Below are positions 1-11,057 of a stretch of 32,150 nucleotides of DNA, piece after piece (the stretch's first letter is position 1; every line of letters begins with the position of its first letter). The translations under genes and the position numbers were made by a program. The notes beneath the pieces are model-generated. The model was given only the letters and a program-made list of their open reading frames with translations. It was not told where the DNA came from and did no database searches. This DNA is from Planctomycetaceae bacterium (GTDB taxonomy: Bacteria; Planctomycetota; Planctomycetia; Planctomycetales; Planctomycetaceae). Location of the stretch: NCBI GenBank assembly GCA_009691905.1, contig SIAF01000013.1:1-32150 (forward strand), in the 5' to 3' direction.

Positions 1-409
1 TCGCGGTCTTGAGCCGCACATGGACCGCAGTTCGGGATGCAATGTTCGCCTCTCAGATTCCAACGCTACCCCGAACTCACGGGCCGATTCGTAGTCGTCC
101 AATTGCAAATGCCGCATAAAAATGTGGGATTGAATGGATCGCACCCGTTTAATGCGGCAGTTCGACGAGAAGTATGGCACGATGATTCGTCTGCGGTGGG
201 GAGACATCGGGAAGACGCCGGGACGCGGAAACCGATCTGCCCATAATACCCAGAACCACGGTGAGTTTTCACGATCAAAATGGAGCGATTCAGACTTTTT
301 GTCTTAAAAAGTTTCCGAGCGTCGTGCGCAGGCGATCTATCGAGTGATCCGATATTTCTGCTGCCACGCTCGCCGGCTGCAACCGGCTGGCTTCAAGTCT
401 CAGCCCGGT

Positions 410-1204
410 TTAGACTTCGGTGACGATATCGGCGGTCAATGCACGGCGAAAGTTTTGCACGGCCTGGATATCGATCTCGGCGTCGCGGCGACCGTTGCGG
501 CAGGCAGCCGACCGAATGCCGACGATGTCGGGGGCGACCGACCGCACGTCGCCCAGATCGGACCGCGTCAGGCGACCGGCGAGCGCAAACCACAACCCGC
601 AGTGCCGCGCGTATTCGGCAAGATCGCGTATCGCAACGACGCTGAGCCAATCGAAGACACCCTGCCCCCCCTTGGTGCAAGTGTCGATCAACACGCCACG
701 ACAGTTCAGTTCGACGGCCGCACTCACGACTTCCTGCGGATCCACAGCCTTGGCGTCTCGCCAGTCGGCATACGCGACTGCCACCCAAGCCGGCGGCGTC
801 GTGAGATTTCCCTCGAAGCTGCCGAAGTTCCAGAAATCCTGCACCATACGAAACCGGTCGCGCCAGCCAGGGTCGACACTCAATTGTGCCGTGCCCAGCT
901 TGCAGAAGTCGATTCCTCCGGGCAATCGCACCGGTTGCAACAACGGGTAGTCGACCACCTCTCCCAATGCGACGCTGACCGGCAGCGAGGGGGCCAACTC
1001 GTCGCGGACGGCGATTACCGCCGAGATCTGGGGGATTTGGGCCATTCCCAGGGAGCCACGGGAGGGCTCTTTGATATCGAGAATATCGCAGCCACCGGCA
1101 ATTGCCGAGACCGCCTCGTCACGGTTTCGGACACTGACCAACAGTGCCGGCGACCGACTCTCGGGGCACTCGTTGCTCGAATCAAACGGCCGAAACTGCC
1201 TCAC
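410..1204 (-). CDS. mfnB: (5-formylfuran-3-yl)methyl phosphate synthase-like protein (MfnB / DUF556 family)
   Basis: 264-aa ORF with LLVSVRNRDEAVSAIAGGCDILDIKEPSRGSLGMA near the N-terminus and TIM-barrel motifs (KLGTAQ, VAVAYADW, GVLIDTCTKGG), matching recalled MfnB family motifs. Start codon is GTG. Confidence 0.8.
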   Translation of the reverse strand: MRQFRPFDSSNECPESRSPALLVSVRNRDEAVSAIAGGCDILDIKEPSRGSLGMAQIPQISAVIAVRDELAPSLPVSVALGEVVDYPLLQPVRLPGGIDFCKLGTAQLSVDPGWRDRFRMVQDFWNFGSFEGNLTTPPAWVAVAYADWRDAKAVDPQEVVSAAVELNCRGVLIDTCTKGGQGVFDWLSVVAIRDLAEYARHCGLWFALAGRLTRSDLGDVRSVAPDIVGIRSAACRNGRRDAEIDIQAVQNFRRALTADIVTEV

Positions 1205-1357
1205 AAGTCGTAACCTCTTGCTTCATTTTCGTTTGGAGCCTATAATGCCGACGCGCCTGCATCGTAGAGAGTCGACACATGATTCGCTACGGTTCCCAGG
1301 CACACGAGCCACACCAACATGGCAGGCTCGAGATTGACCAGGCGAGTGAAGTTTCCA

Positions 1358-1411
1358 TGAATTCTCGACCTTATTACCGTCCTCCGAGCAGGCTCGGCTA
1401 ACGAGAATTCA
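1358..1411. repeat. Inverted repeat in the typA upstream region (tgaattctcg ... cgagaattca)
   Basis: Perfect 10-bp arms at 1358-1367 and 1402-1411. A weaker flanking pair (gtgaagtttcc / ggtaaacttcc) lies further out. Confidence 0.55.
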
Positions 1412-1542
1412 GCGCTCTCGGTAAACTTCCGCGTTCTTTTCCGCCGCTCTCGGCTCAGCGGTGTCCAGTCCCTCCCGGAGGCAATTGTCTTCCGGACCCC
1501 AATGTCCCCGTTCCCGCCCCTGCTTTTCCTTCGCGAGAGATC

Positions 1543-3372
<1,830 letters not shown>

Positions 3373-3506
3373 AATCGCTTCCGAGAATTGGAGTAACCCG
3401 CTGGTGATGCTAACCTAGCCGACTTGAACCGGGCAGGCGCGATTCCCGCAGGGGGATCGGTTTGGCAGGGCCTGCCTGTTACCGCTCGGCGAGGATCGAC
3501 CCGGAC

Positions 3507-6500
3507 ATGCGTCAATTTCGGAAGCTGCTCGTCGCCAATCGCGGCGAGATTGCCATTCGCGTGCTGCGCACGGCCCATGAACTGGGCATTCGCACCGTCG
3601 CCATTTATTCGCACGAAGATCGTTACGCTCTGCATCGCTTCAAGGCCGATGAGGCGTATCTCGTGGGCAAGGCGGGCGAGCCGTTGCGGGCGTATCTCGA
3701 CATCGACGGGATGATCGCCGTCGCCAAACGCTACGAGATCGATGCCATTCATCCGGGGTACGGGTTCCTGTCTGAGAACCCCGACTTCGCCCAGGCCTGC
3801 CTCGATGCGGGCATCACGTTTGTCGGCCCCAGCGGGAAGATCCTCGAACAACTGGGCGACAAAACCGCCGCACGCGAAATCGCCAGGATCGCCAACGTCG
3901 CAATTTTGGCCGGAACCGCCAAGTCGGTGCGGCATCTCGACGACGCCCGCCGCGCAATCGAGAGGCTGGGCTACCCCGTCATTCTCAAGGCGGCGAAAGG
4001 GGGAGGCGGGCGAGGGATGCGGGTCGTGCTCGCCGCCAAAGACCTGGCCGGCGCACTCGAACAGGCCCAACGCGAGTCGCAAACCGCGTTTGGCAGCAAC
4101 GAGGTGTTCGTCGAGAAGTACATCTCCCGCGCGCGGCATATCGAAGTCCAGCTTCTGGGGGACGCGCACGGCCATCTCGTGCATCTGTTCGAGCGGGATT
4201 GTTCGCTCCAAAGGCGGCACCAGAAAGTTGTCGAAATCGCGCCGTCGCCCAACCTCGATCCCGCGCTGCGCGACCGCATCTGTGCCGCGGCGCTCGCGGT
4301 GGGTCGCGCCGTCAATTACCAGAACGCGGGGACGGTCGAGTTTCTGGTCGATGCCGAATCGAGCGAGTTCTATTTCATCGAGGTCAACCCCCGCATTCAG
4401 GTCGAACACACGGTCACCGAAGAAGTCACCGGATTGGACCTGATCAAATGCCAGATTCTCGTGGCGCAGGGAGTGCCGCTGAGCGACCCGGAAATCGGTC
4501 TGGGCGCTCAATCGGCCGTCCAGACGCGAGGCTACGCAATCCAGTGCCGCGTCACGACTGAAGACCCGTCGAACAATTTCATGCCCGATTACGGGCGGAT
4601 CACGCACTACCGTTCGGCCAGCGGGATGGGAATTCGGCTGGATGCCGGCACGGCGTTCTCCGGGGCGGTGGTCACGCCGTTTTATGATTCGCTGCTGGTC
4701 AAGGTCATCGCCAAGGGGCTGCGGTTTGTCGATGCGGCCAAACGGATGGAGCGCTGCCTGCAGGAGTTTCGCGTCCGCGGGGTTAAAACGAACATCCCCT
4801 TTCTGCTCAATCTCATCACGCACCCCACGTTTCTCGACGGAAGCTGCACGACGAAGTTCCTCGACGAAACGCCGTCCCTGTTCCAGTTCATCCAGCGAAA
4901 AGACCGAGCGACGAAGCTGCTCAAGTTTCTGGGAGACGTGATCGTCAACGGCAACGCACTGGTCAGTTCGAAGCCGGCCAAAATCCCCCACACCCCGGCG
5001 CCTGTTCCCGCGGTCGATGCGACGCAGCCGATCCCGCCCGGCATGCGGCAGAAGCTCAAAGAGCTGGGGGCCGAGAAATTCAGCCGCTGGATTCGCGACC
5101 ACAAACCGCTGCTGGTCACCGACACCACCTTTCGCGACGCGCACCAGTCGCTGCTGGCGACGCGGATGCGAACATACGACATGCTGCGCGTCGCCGACGC
5201 CTACGCGCGGCACTGCCCGCAACTGTTTTCGCTGGAAATGTGGGGGGGAGCGACATTCGACACGTCGATGCGGTTTTTGAAAGAGTGCCCCTGGCAGCGG
5301 CTCACGCAAATGCGCGAGCGGGTGCCCAACATCCTTTTTCAAATGCTGCTGCGGGCGTCGAACGCGGTCGGGTATACGAACTACCCCGACAACGTCGTCG
5401 AGGCGTTCGTCAAAGAGGCGGCCGGCGCGGGGATCGACGTCTTCCGTATTTTCGACGCGCTCAACTGGGTTCCCAACATGCGGGTGGCAATCGACGCCGT
5501 GCTCGAAAGCGGTGCGATCTGCGAAGCCGCGATCTGCTACACGGGCGACATCCTCAATCCTCAGCGGCCCAAATATAACCTGGACTATTACGTCGATCTG
5601 GCAAAAGAGCTGGAGAAAATGGGAGCCCACATCCTGGCCATCAAGGACATGGCCGGCCTGTGCAAGCCGTACGCCGCCGAGTTGCTTGTCAAGACGCTCA
5701 AGCAGGAAATCGGCATTCCGATTCACTTTCACTCGCACGACATGAGCGGCGTGCAGGGGGCCTCGATTCTCAAGGCGGCCGAGGTCGGGCTCGACATCGC
5801 CGACGGGGCGCTGGCTCCCCTGTCGGGGCTGACGTCGCAGCCGAACTTGAATTCGCTGGTCGAAGCCCTGCGGCACCGGCCGCGCGAAACGGGCGTCGAT
5901 CCCGAGAAACTCAAGTCGCTGGCCTACTACTGGGAGGCGGTGCGAAAGTTTTACGCTCCTTTCGAGACCGGCATGGTGGCCGGCGACGTCGATATTTACC
6001 TGCACGAAATGCCCGGCGGGCAGGCAACCAACCTGTACCAGCAGGCCGCGTCATTGGGCCTCGCCAATCGCTGGGCCGATCTTTGCCGAACGTATGCCGA
6101 CGTCAACTTGTTGTTCGGCGACATCGTCAAAGTCACTCCGACCTCGAAATCGGTGGGAGACATGGCATTGTTTCTGCTGGCCAACAATCTCAAAGCCGAA
6201 GACGTGCTCGACCCGAGCCGCGACTTTGCCTTTCCCGAATCGGTGGTCGACCTGATTGCCGGACGGATGGGGCAGCCGCCGGGGGGCTTTCCGTCGCAGG
6301 TCAAAAAACGCATCCTGCGCGACGTGAAACCGGTGAAAGGCCGCCCCGGCGCCAGCCTGCCCCCCGCCGATTTCGCCGCGACCGAGAAATTGCTCAAGCG
6401 GAAGCTGCACCGCCCCCCGACATCGAAAGAAGTCGTCTCGCACCTCTTGTATCCGCGGGTCTTCGAAGAGTTTGCCGCGCATCAGGAGGCCTACTCGGAT

Positions 6501-6956
6501 GTGAGCGTGCTGCCCACGTCGACGTTTCTCTACGGTCACGAGCCGGGCGACGAAGTCGCGATCGACATCGAAGAGGGCAAGACGCTGATCCTCAAGTTCC
6601 TGACGGTCGGCGACCCGCATCCTGACGGACATCGCACCGTGTTCTATGAACTCAACGGCCAGCCCCGCGAGGTTAACGTCATCGACCGATCGCTCGAGCC
6701 GCAAGAGGTGGCCCGCCCCAAGGCCGACCCGGCCGACCCTCAACAGGTGGCGGCACCGATGCCGGGCCTGGTGGTGACGGTCGGCGTGCTCGTCGGCGAC
6801 AAGGTCACGGAAGGCCAGAAGCTGGTCACGATGGAAGCGATGAAAATGGAAACGACGCTGTACGCCGAAACCGAAGGCCGCGTCGCCGAGCTGTTCATCA
6901 AGCCCGGCACGCAGGTCGAGACCGGCGAACTGCTGCTCAAGCTCGAACGACCGTGA
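3507..6956 (+). CDS. pyc: Pyruvate carboxylase (single chain: biotin carboxylase, carboxyltransferase, biotinyl domain)
   Basis: Start reassigned to ATG 3507 (MRQFRKLLVANRGEIAIRVLRTA). Contains KAAKGGGGRGMR, EVNPRIQVEHTVTEEVTG, TTFRDAHQSLLATRMRT and C-terminal biotinylation motif MEAMKME. Confidence 0.96.
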   Translation: MRQFRKLLVANRGEIAIRVLRTAHELGIRTVAIYSHEDRYALHRFKADEAYLVGKAGEPLRAYLDIDGMIAVAKRYEIDAIHPGYGFLSENPDFAQACLDAGITFVGPSGKILEQLGDKTAAREIARIANVAILAGTAKSVRHLDDARRAIERLGYPVILKAAKGGGGRGMRVVLAAKDLAGALEQAQRESQTAFGSNEVFVEKYISRARHIEVQLLGDAHGHLVHLFERDCSLQRRHQKVVEIAPSPNLDPALRDRICAAALAVGRAVNYQNAGTVEFLVDAESSEFYFIEVNPRIQVEHTVTEEVTGLDLIKCQILVAQGVPLSDPEIGLGAQSAVQTRGYAIQCRVTTEDPSNNFMPDYGRITHYRSASGMGIRLDAGTAFSGAVVTPFYDSLLVKVIAKGLRFVDAAKRMERCLQEFRVRGVKTNIPFLLNLITHPTFLDGSCTTKFLDETPSLFQFIQRKDRATKLLKFLGDVIVNGNALVSSKPAKIPHTPAPVPAVDATQPIPPGMRQKLKELGAEKFSRWIRDHKPLLVTDTTFRDAHQSLLATRMRTYDMLRVADAYARHCPQLFSLEMWGGATFDTSMRFLKECPWQRLTQMRERVPNILFQMLLRASNAVGYTNYPDNVVEAFVKEAAGAGIDVFRIFDALNWVPNMRVAIDAVLESGAICEAAICYTGDILNPQRPKYNLDYYVDLAKELEKMGAHILAIKDMAGLCKPYAAELLVKTLKQEIGIPIHFHSHDMSGVQGASILKAAEVGLDIADGALAPLSGLTSQPNLNSLVEALRHRPRETGVDPEKLKSLAYYWEAVRKFYAPFETGMVAGDVDIYLHEMPGGQATNLYQQAASLGLANRWADLCRTYADVNLLFGDIVKVTPTSKSVGDMALFLLANNLKAEDVLDPSRDFAFPESVVDLIAGRMGQPPGGFPSQVKKRILRDVKPVKGRPGASLPPADFAATEKLLKRKLHRPPTSKEVVSHLLYPRVFEEFAAHQEAYSDVSVLPTSTFLYGHEPGDEVAIDIEEGKTLILKFLTVGDPHPDGHRTVFYELNGQPREVNVIDRSLEPQEVARPKADPADPQQVAAPMPGLVVTVGVLVGDKVTEGQKLVTMEAMKMETTLYAETEGRVAELFIKPGTQVETGELLLKLERP

Positions 6957-6966
6957 GTCAACCTCA

Positions 6967-7791
6967 ATGGCCCTTGATCTCGATCGCCTGCAAAACGAAT
7001 CGTTTGTCGCCGGCGTCGAATGGCATAAGACTCTGGAATCGACCAACGACCTGGCGATGCAGCGGGCTGCACAGGAATCGCTCGAAACCCCGTTTCTGAT
7101 TCTGGCTGACGAGCAGACGACCGGTCGCGGGCGCGGGAACAACCGCTGGTGGTCAGGGACCGGAGCGCTGACGTTTTCGCTGGTCATCGACCCGCAAACC
7201 CCCGCCGGCAACGGCAACTCGCCCCAGCGAGCCGGTGGGTTCATCCCACCGGTTTACTGGCCCCGCGTCGCGCTAGTCGCCGGCGTCTCACTGTGCGAAG
7301 CTCTCGAGATCCTGGCGCCACAGTTGGATTACGGCCTCAAGTGGCCCAACGACGTGCTGATTGCGGGGAAGAAAGTGGCCGGCATTCTCGTCGAGATCCC
7401 GCCGGCTCGGCCGCCGATCCCACGCCGGCTCGTCCTGGGGATGGGGGTCAACGTCAACAACTCGCTCGCCGAGTCGCCGCCGGAGATTCAATCTGTCGGC
7501 ACCGCCCTGTGCGATGCGACCGGTCTCGAATTTGATCGGACGCAGGTTCTGTTGGCGTGGCTGGACCGATTTTCGGCCAATCTGTCGGCACTGGCTGCCG
7601 ACAGCCCCGCGTTGCCGGCCGGCTGGCAATCGCGGTGCGTGCTCACGGGCCAGACGATCGAGCTGCAAGCCGGCGACCGCGCGGTGCGCGGCGTTTGTCG
7701 CGGAATCGACGTCGACGGGGCCTTGCTGGTTGACACGCCGACAGGGCCGGAGAGACTGTATGGAGGGGTGCTCGTGCGGGTGTTGGCTTGA
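6967..7791 (+). CDS. birA: Biotin--[acetyl-CoA-carboxylase] ligase
   Basis: ESTNDLAMQRA, ADEQTTGRGRGNNRWWSGTGALTFSLV, LKWPNDVLIAGKKVAGILVE and GMGVNVNN; canonical BPL catalytic motifs without an obvious N-terminal HTH. Confidence 0.92.
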   Translation: MALDLDRLQNESFVAGVEWHKTLESTNDLAMQRAAQESLETPFLILADEQTTGRGRGNNRWWSGTGALTFSLVIDPQTPAGNGNSPQRAGGFIPPVYWPRVALVAGVSLCEALEILAPQLDYGLKWPNDVLIAGKKVAGILVEIPPARPPIPRRLVLGMGVNVNNSLAESPPEIQSVGTALCDATGLEFDRTQVLLAWLDRFSANLSALAADSPALPAGWQSRCVLTGQTIELQAGDRAVRGVCRGIDVDGALLVDTPTGPERLYGGVLVRVLA

Positions 7792-7823
7792 GGGACCGCG
7801 CGGCCGGTGGTCTGAGGAAACGT

Positions 7824-8402
7824 ATGCAGGCATTAAAACCAATCGTTCGACCGGTCGCGCTGCTGATGCTGGGCGTTGTCGCATCGGTTCTCGCCGCCGA
7901 TAGTCTCCCCGCGCTCAAATCGGGCCTGCAAGTCGGCGAGAAAGTCCCCACATTCTACGTGCGGGCCATCACCGGGCCGCTCAAGAACAAATCGGTCTGC
8001 TACGTCTGCCGCAACGGCGATCGGCCGGTCGCGATGGTGCTCGTGCGGGAGGTGACTCCCGAGCTCAAATCGCTGCTGAAAGGGATCGACGAACTGATCG
8101 ACGGCCATCGGGCCGAAGGGCTGCGCGGGTTCGGCGTCTTTCTTTCGGGCGAAGGCAAAGAGTTGCTGCCCGTTGTCCAGACGCTGGGGTTTGACGAAAA
8201 ACTGAATCTGCCGCTGACGATTTCCGCCGCGCCCGCCGACGGCCCGGCAGGCCAGAACGTCCACCCCGACGCGGCGGTCACCGTCATTCTTTATCGCGAT
8301 CTGAAAGTCACGGCGAACTTCGCCTACCGCGCCGGCGAGTTGACTGCCGAAGAAATCAAGCGCGTGCTGGCGGCGGTGCAGACGCTGGCCGAGAAGGGTT
8401 AG
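7824..8402 (+). CDS. Secreted thioredoxin-like-fold hypothetical protein
   Basis: ATG 7824 gives a signal-peptide-like N-terminus (MQALKPIVRPVALLMLGVVASVLAADS). Then VGEKVPTFYVRAITGPLKNKSVCYVCRNGDRPVAMVLVRE resembles a redoxin-like core. Confidence 0.6.
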   Translation: MQALKPIVRPVALLMLGVVASVLAADSLPALKSGLQVGEKVPTFYVRAITGPLKNKSVCYVCRNGDRPVAMVLVREVTPELKSLLKGIDELIDGHRAEGLRGFGVFLSGEGKELLPVVQTLGFDEKLNLPLTISAAPADGPAGQNVHPDAAVTVILYRDLKVTANFAYRAGELTAEEIKRVLAAVQTLAEKG

Positions 8403-9862
8403 CCCGCCGGCTGCCCTCCCTCGTCGGCCGGCCCGCGCAGGCCGAGTGTCAGCAAAATGCCGAACGCCATGATCCCTGCGGCAGCCCAGTAGGGCCAGGC
8501 GATGTCGATTTCATTGAGCTTCAGCCCGCTTACGGGGCCGAGAATCCGCGCGAGGGCCGACATGCTTTGCCCCAGGCCCAGCACCCCCCCTTGCTGAGTC
8601 GCCGCCGTGTGCCGCGACAACAACGATTGCAGCGAAGGGTTGAGCGACGAGAAGCCGATGACGCACAGCGGCAGGACGGCATACAGCATGACCGTTGAGT
8701 CGGCGCCGGCCGTGACGCCGATCAACGCCAGTCCCGCCGTCATGAGCAGCGTCCCGGCGATGCTCATGAAGCGTTCGCCCAGTTTGGGAACCAGACGGCG
8801 CACGAGCAGTCCCTGGATGAGCGAGAGGATAAAACCGATGTACGCGAACACGAGGTAATTGTCGCGGTCGGCCAGCCCCAGAAATTCGGTCAATAGCGAG
8901 AGCGTGCTTTCGAACTGGGCGAAGGCAAACGTCGTGAGAAACATTGTCAGCAAAATCAGCCCGACCGCCGGCGTCGAAATCGCCGCCCGCAGGCTGGTGA
9001 TATCGAGCCAGTGCCGCGCTTCGGCACGCGACCCGGGCTGCAGCGATTCGGGCAGCAGAAAAATCGCCGACAGCAAGGCGAGGGCCGAGAGCACTCCGGC
9101 CACGTACCCCGGAGCCGCACTGGGGGCCTCCAGCCGGTGCAGCGTGACTCGCTGCTCGCTCGAAAGTAATTCGGCAATCTGCGAGTCTCGCGAATGTTCG
9201 AGCTCGTCCCGTTGCGCGCGGGTGGTGCTGCGGCCCAGCGCTTTCCGCTCGAGGGAATACGCGTCAACGACTTTGGCGATCTGGGTCGACTGCCCGGGAG
9301 TGACCTGCAGGGCCTGGGCGACCGCGCTACCGGATTTCGAGCCGAAGTCACTGAGATCGCCCGGCACGAACGCCGCCCCCAGCAGCGGCCCGAACGTGAA
9401 CCCGATGCCGAACGCCGCGCCGATCAGGGCCATCCCCCTGGCACGCTCTTTCGGACCGGTCACGTCAGCGATGTACGCCTGGGCGGTGGGAATCGTCGCG
9501 CCGGCGATTCCGGCGCCGATGCGATTGATAAACAGCCACGGCAGCACCCCCAGGCCCAGGAGGCTGCCCGTGCTGCCCACCGAGGTGCAGTAGCCGAACA
9601 GTGTGTAGAAGAACGCCGAACCGGCCAGCCCCAGTATTAGAATCGGTCGCCGCCCGACCCGGTCGGAAACCCGCCCCCACAGCGGAGCGAACAGAAACTG
9701 CATCGCCGAAAATGACGCCATCAACGCGCCCAGCGTCCAGCCATCGGCATCGAAGTGCTTCGCATACCGGGGCAGCAGCGGCAGCACGATCCCGAAGCCC
9801 AGCAGATCGATGAAGACCGTCAGAAAAATGATGAGCAGCGGCGTACGTCGCGAAGCAGGCAA
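8399..9862 (-). CDS. MFS transporter (TetA/drug efflux-like) with an inserted extracytoplasmic helical segment
   Basis: 487 aa; FIDLLGFGIVLPLLPRYA, LWGRVSDRVGRRPILILGL, GATIPTAQAYIADVTGPKERARGMALIGAAFGIGFTFGPLLG, LLPES. Confidence 0.92.
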   Translation of the reverse strand: MPASRRTPLLIIFLTVFIDLLGFGIVLPLLPRYAKHFDADGWTLGALMASFSAMQFLFAPLWGRVSDRVGRRPILILGLAGSAFFYTLFGYCTSVGSTGSLLGLGVLPWLFINRIGAGIAGATIPTAQAYIADVTGPKERARGMALIGAAFGIGFTFGPLLGAAFVPGDLSDFGSKSGSAVAQALQVTPGQSTQIAKVVDAYSLERKALGRSTTRAQRDELEHSRDSQIAELLSSEQRVTLHRLEAPSAAPGYVAGVLSALALLSAIFLLPESLQPGSRAEARHWLDITSLRAAISTPAVGLILLTMFLTTFAFAQFESTLSLLTEFLGLADRDNYLVFAYIGFILSLIQGLLVRRLVPKLGERFMSIAGTLLMTAGLALIGVTAGADSTVMLYAVLPLCVIGFSSLNPSLQSLLSRHTAATQQGGVLGLGQSMSALARILGPVSGLKLNEIDIAWPYWAAAGIMAFGILLTLGLRGPADEGGQPAG

Positions 9863-9911
9863 GTGTGAACCTCAGGGGGAGACGGTGAACGGCGGCGGTG
9901 GATCGTGGATA

Positions 9912-9945
9912 GAAGATAGAAGATAGAGGATCGTCGATCGAAGTT
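9912..9945. repeat. Short degenerate tandem repeat (gatagaagatagaagatagaggatcg)
   Basis: Direct reading of the intergenic sequence upstream of the MFS gene. Confidence 0.5.
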
Positions 9946-9987
9946 CGAGGATCGCTGCGTCGTCCCGGTGGCGCCGTGATGCGCAGC

Positions 9988-11028
9988 TCAGTCGCGCACG
10001 ACAGACAGGCCCAGCAACGACAACAGTCCGCAGTCATATTGCGGACCAAACTCGAACGAGCGTTTGATTCTGAGGTCGAGATCGAGAGGATTATGGCGTT
10101 CTGGCGGAAAGGCGCCGATGCGCGCCAGATAGGGCAGTCGCGCCGGCGGGAAAGGGTAATCGCTGCCGTGGAGAATGCGGCTGCGCAAGGCAGGGGTCTC
10201 GCCGCTTAAGCGCCTGAGCGAATGCCAGCGAATCAGGCTGGCCATGACCGATGTATCGCCGTAGAGATTGTCATAGCGGTGCATCATCTCGACGAAGTGC
10301 GGATAATAGTTGTCGGGGTCCCAGAAGGCACAGGTTCCGCAATGCGCGGCGATCACCGGCACTCCCTGGTCGAGCGGACGCGCCAGGCGGCGCGGGTCGG
10401 TGAACTGCTGGGACACGACAGTGCATGAATGTTCGTAGCCTGTATGAAACATCAGCACGACGCCGAGCTCGCGGGCCCGGCGATAAAACGGCTCGAACGC
10501 CGGTAAGGCCGGGTCGACCCCTTGAATGGCGGTGTGGATCTTGACGAGCCGCGCACCAGCCGACCGGCAACGCTCGAGTTCGGCAATCGCGTCGCGCCGC
10601 CATGGATTGATCGAGCAACCGGGAAGGATTCGAGGACAATCGCGCGCCAACTGCAACACATAGTCGTTGGAGACATAAAAGTGCGTGCCGCCATCGTCGC
10701 GGGAACCATCGGAGCGATAGACGGCGTCCTGTGCGAGTACGACGGCATAATCCAATTGTGAAGACACGACATGCCGCAGCAGCCGATTTCGCATTTTTTC
10801 GCTGATCGTCTCGCCACGCTCGTGCGGCAGGCGGGTCAGCCACATGACCAGCCGTGTGAGCCAGGCGCGGCGGGTTTTGTGCGAGAGGTAACCTTCGGCG
10901 GGATTTTCGCCCCAGCAGAAGATGTGCGTATGGACGTCGGCGACCGGTGGGCGGTTCGCCGGAACCCAGGGCGAGAGTTCGGATTCGGATGCTGGTGAAA
11001 TCGCAAAGGTCGGTAAGGCAGCCGGCAT
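9988..11028 (-). CDS. Amidohydrolase-family metal-dependent hydrolase (TIM barrel)
   Basis: 346 aa; VADVHTHIF metal-binding N-terminus, LVKIHTAIQG, VLMFHTGYEHS, VIAAHCGT, RILHGSDYPFP. Confidence 0.82.
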   Translation of the reverse strand: MPAALPTFAISPASESELSPWVPANRPPVADVHTHIFCWGENPAEGYLSHKTRRAWLTRLVMWLTRLPHERGETISEKMRNRLLRHVVSSQLDYAVVLAQDAVYRSDGSRDDGGTHFYVSNDYVLQLARDCPRILPGCSINPWRRDAIAELERCRSAGARLVKIHTAIQGVDPALPAFEPFYRRARELGVVLMFHTGYEHSCTVVSQQFTDPRRLARPLDQGVPVIAAHCGTCAFWDPDNYYPHFVEMMHRYDNLYGDTSVMASLIRWHSLRRLSGETPALRSRILHGSDYPFPPARLPYLARIGAFPPERHNPLDLDLRIKRSFEFGPQYDCGLLSLLGLSVVRD

Positions 11029-11057
11029 TCAATTCAGGGCGATAACCGTCGGAAAAA

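Noticed and set aside
1-340. Small ORFs (37..246 +, 66..278 -) at the left edge
   Set aside because: Short, no recognisable motif or RBS; could be intergenic or part of a gene lying outside the window.
344-1213. 289-aa plus-strand ORF opposite mfnB
   Set aside because: Shadow frame; the minus strand has clear MfnB motifs.
9900-9960. gatagaagatag repeats as a possible CRISPR array
   Set aside because: Repeat unit is only about 7 nt, with no regularly spaced spacers; simple tandem repeat.
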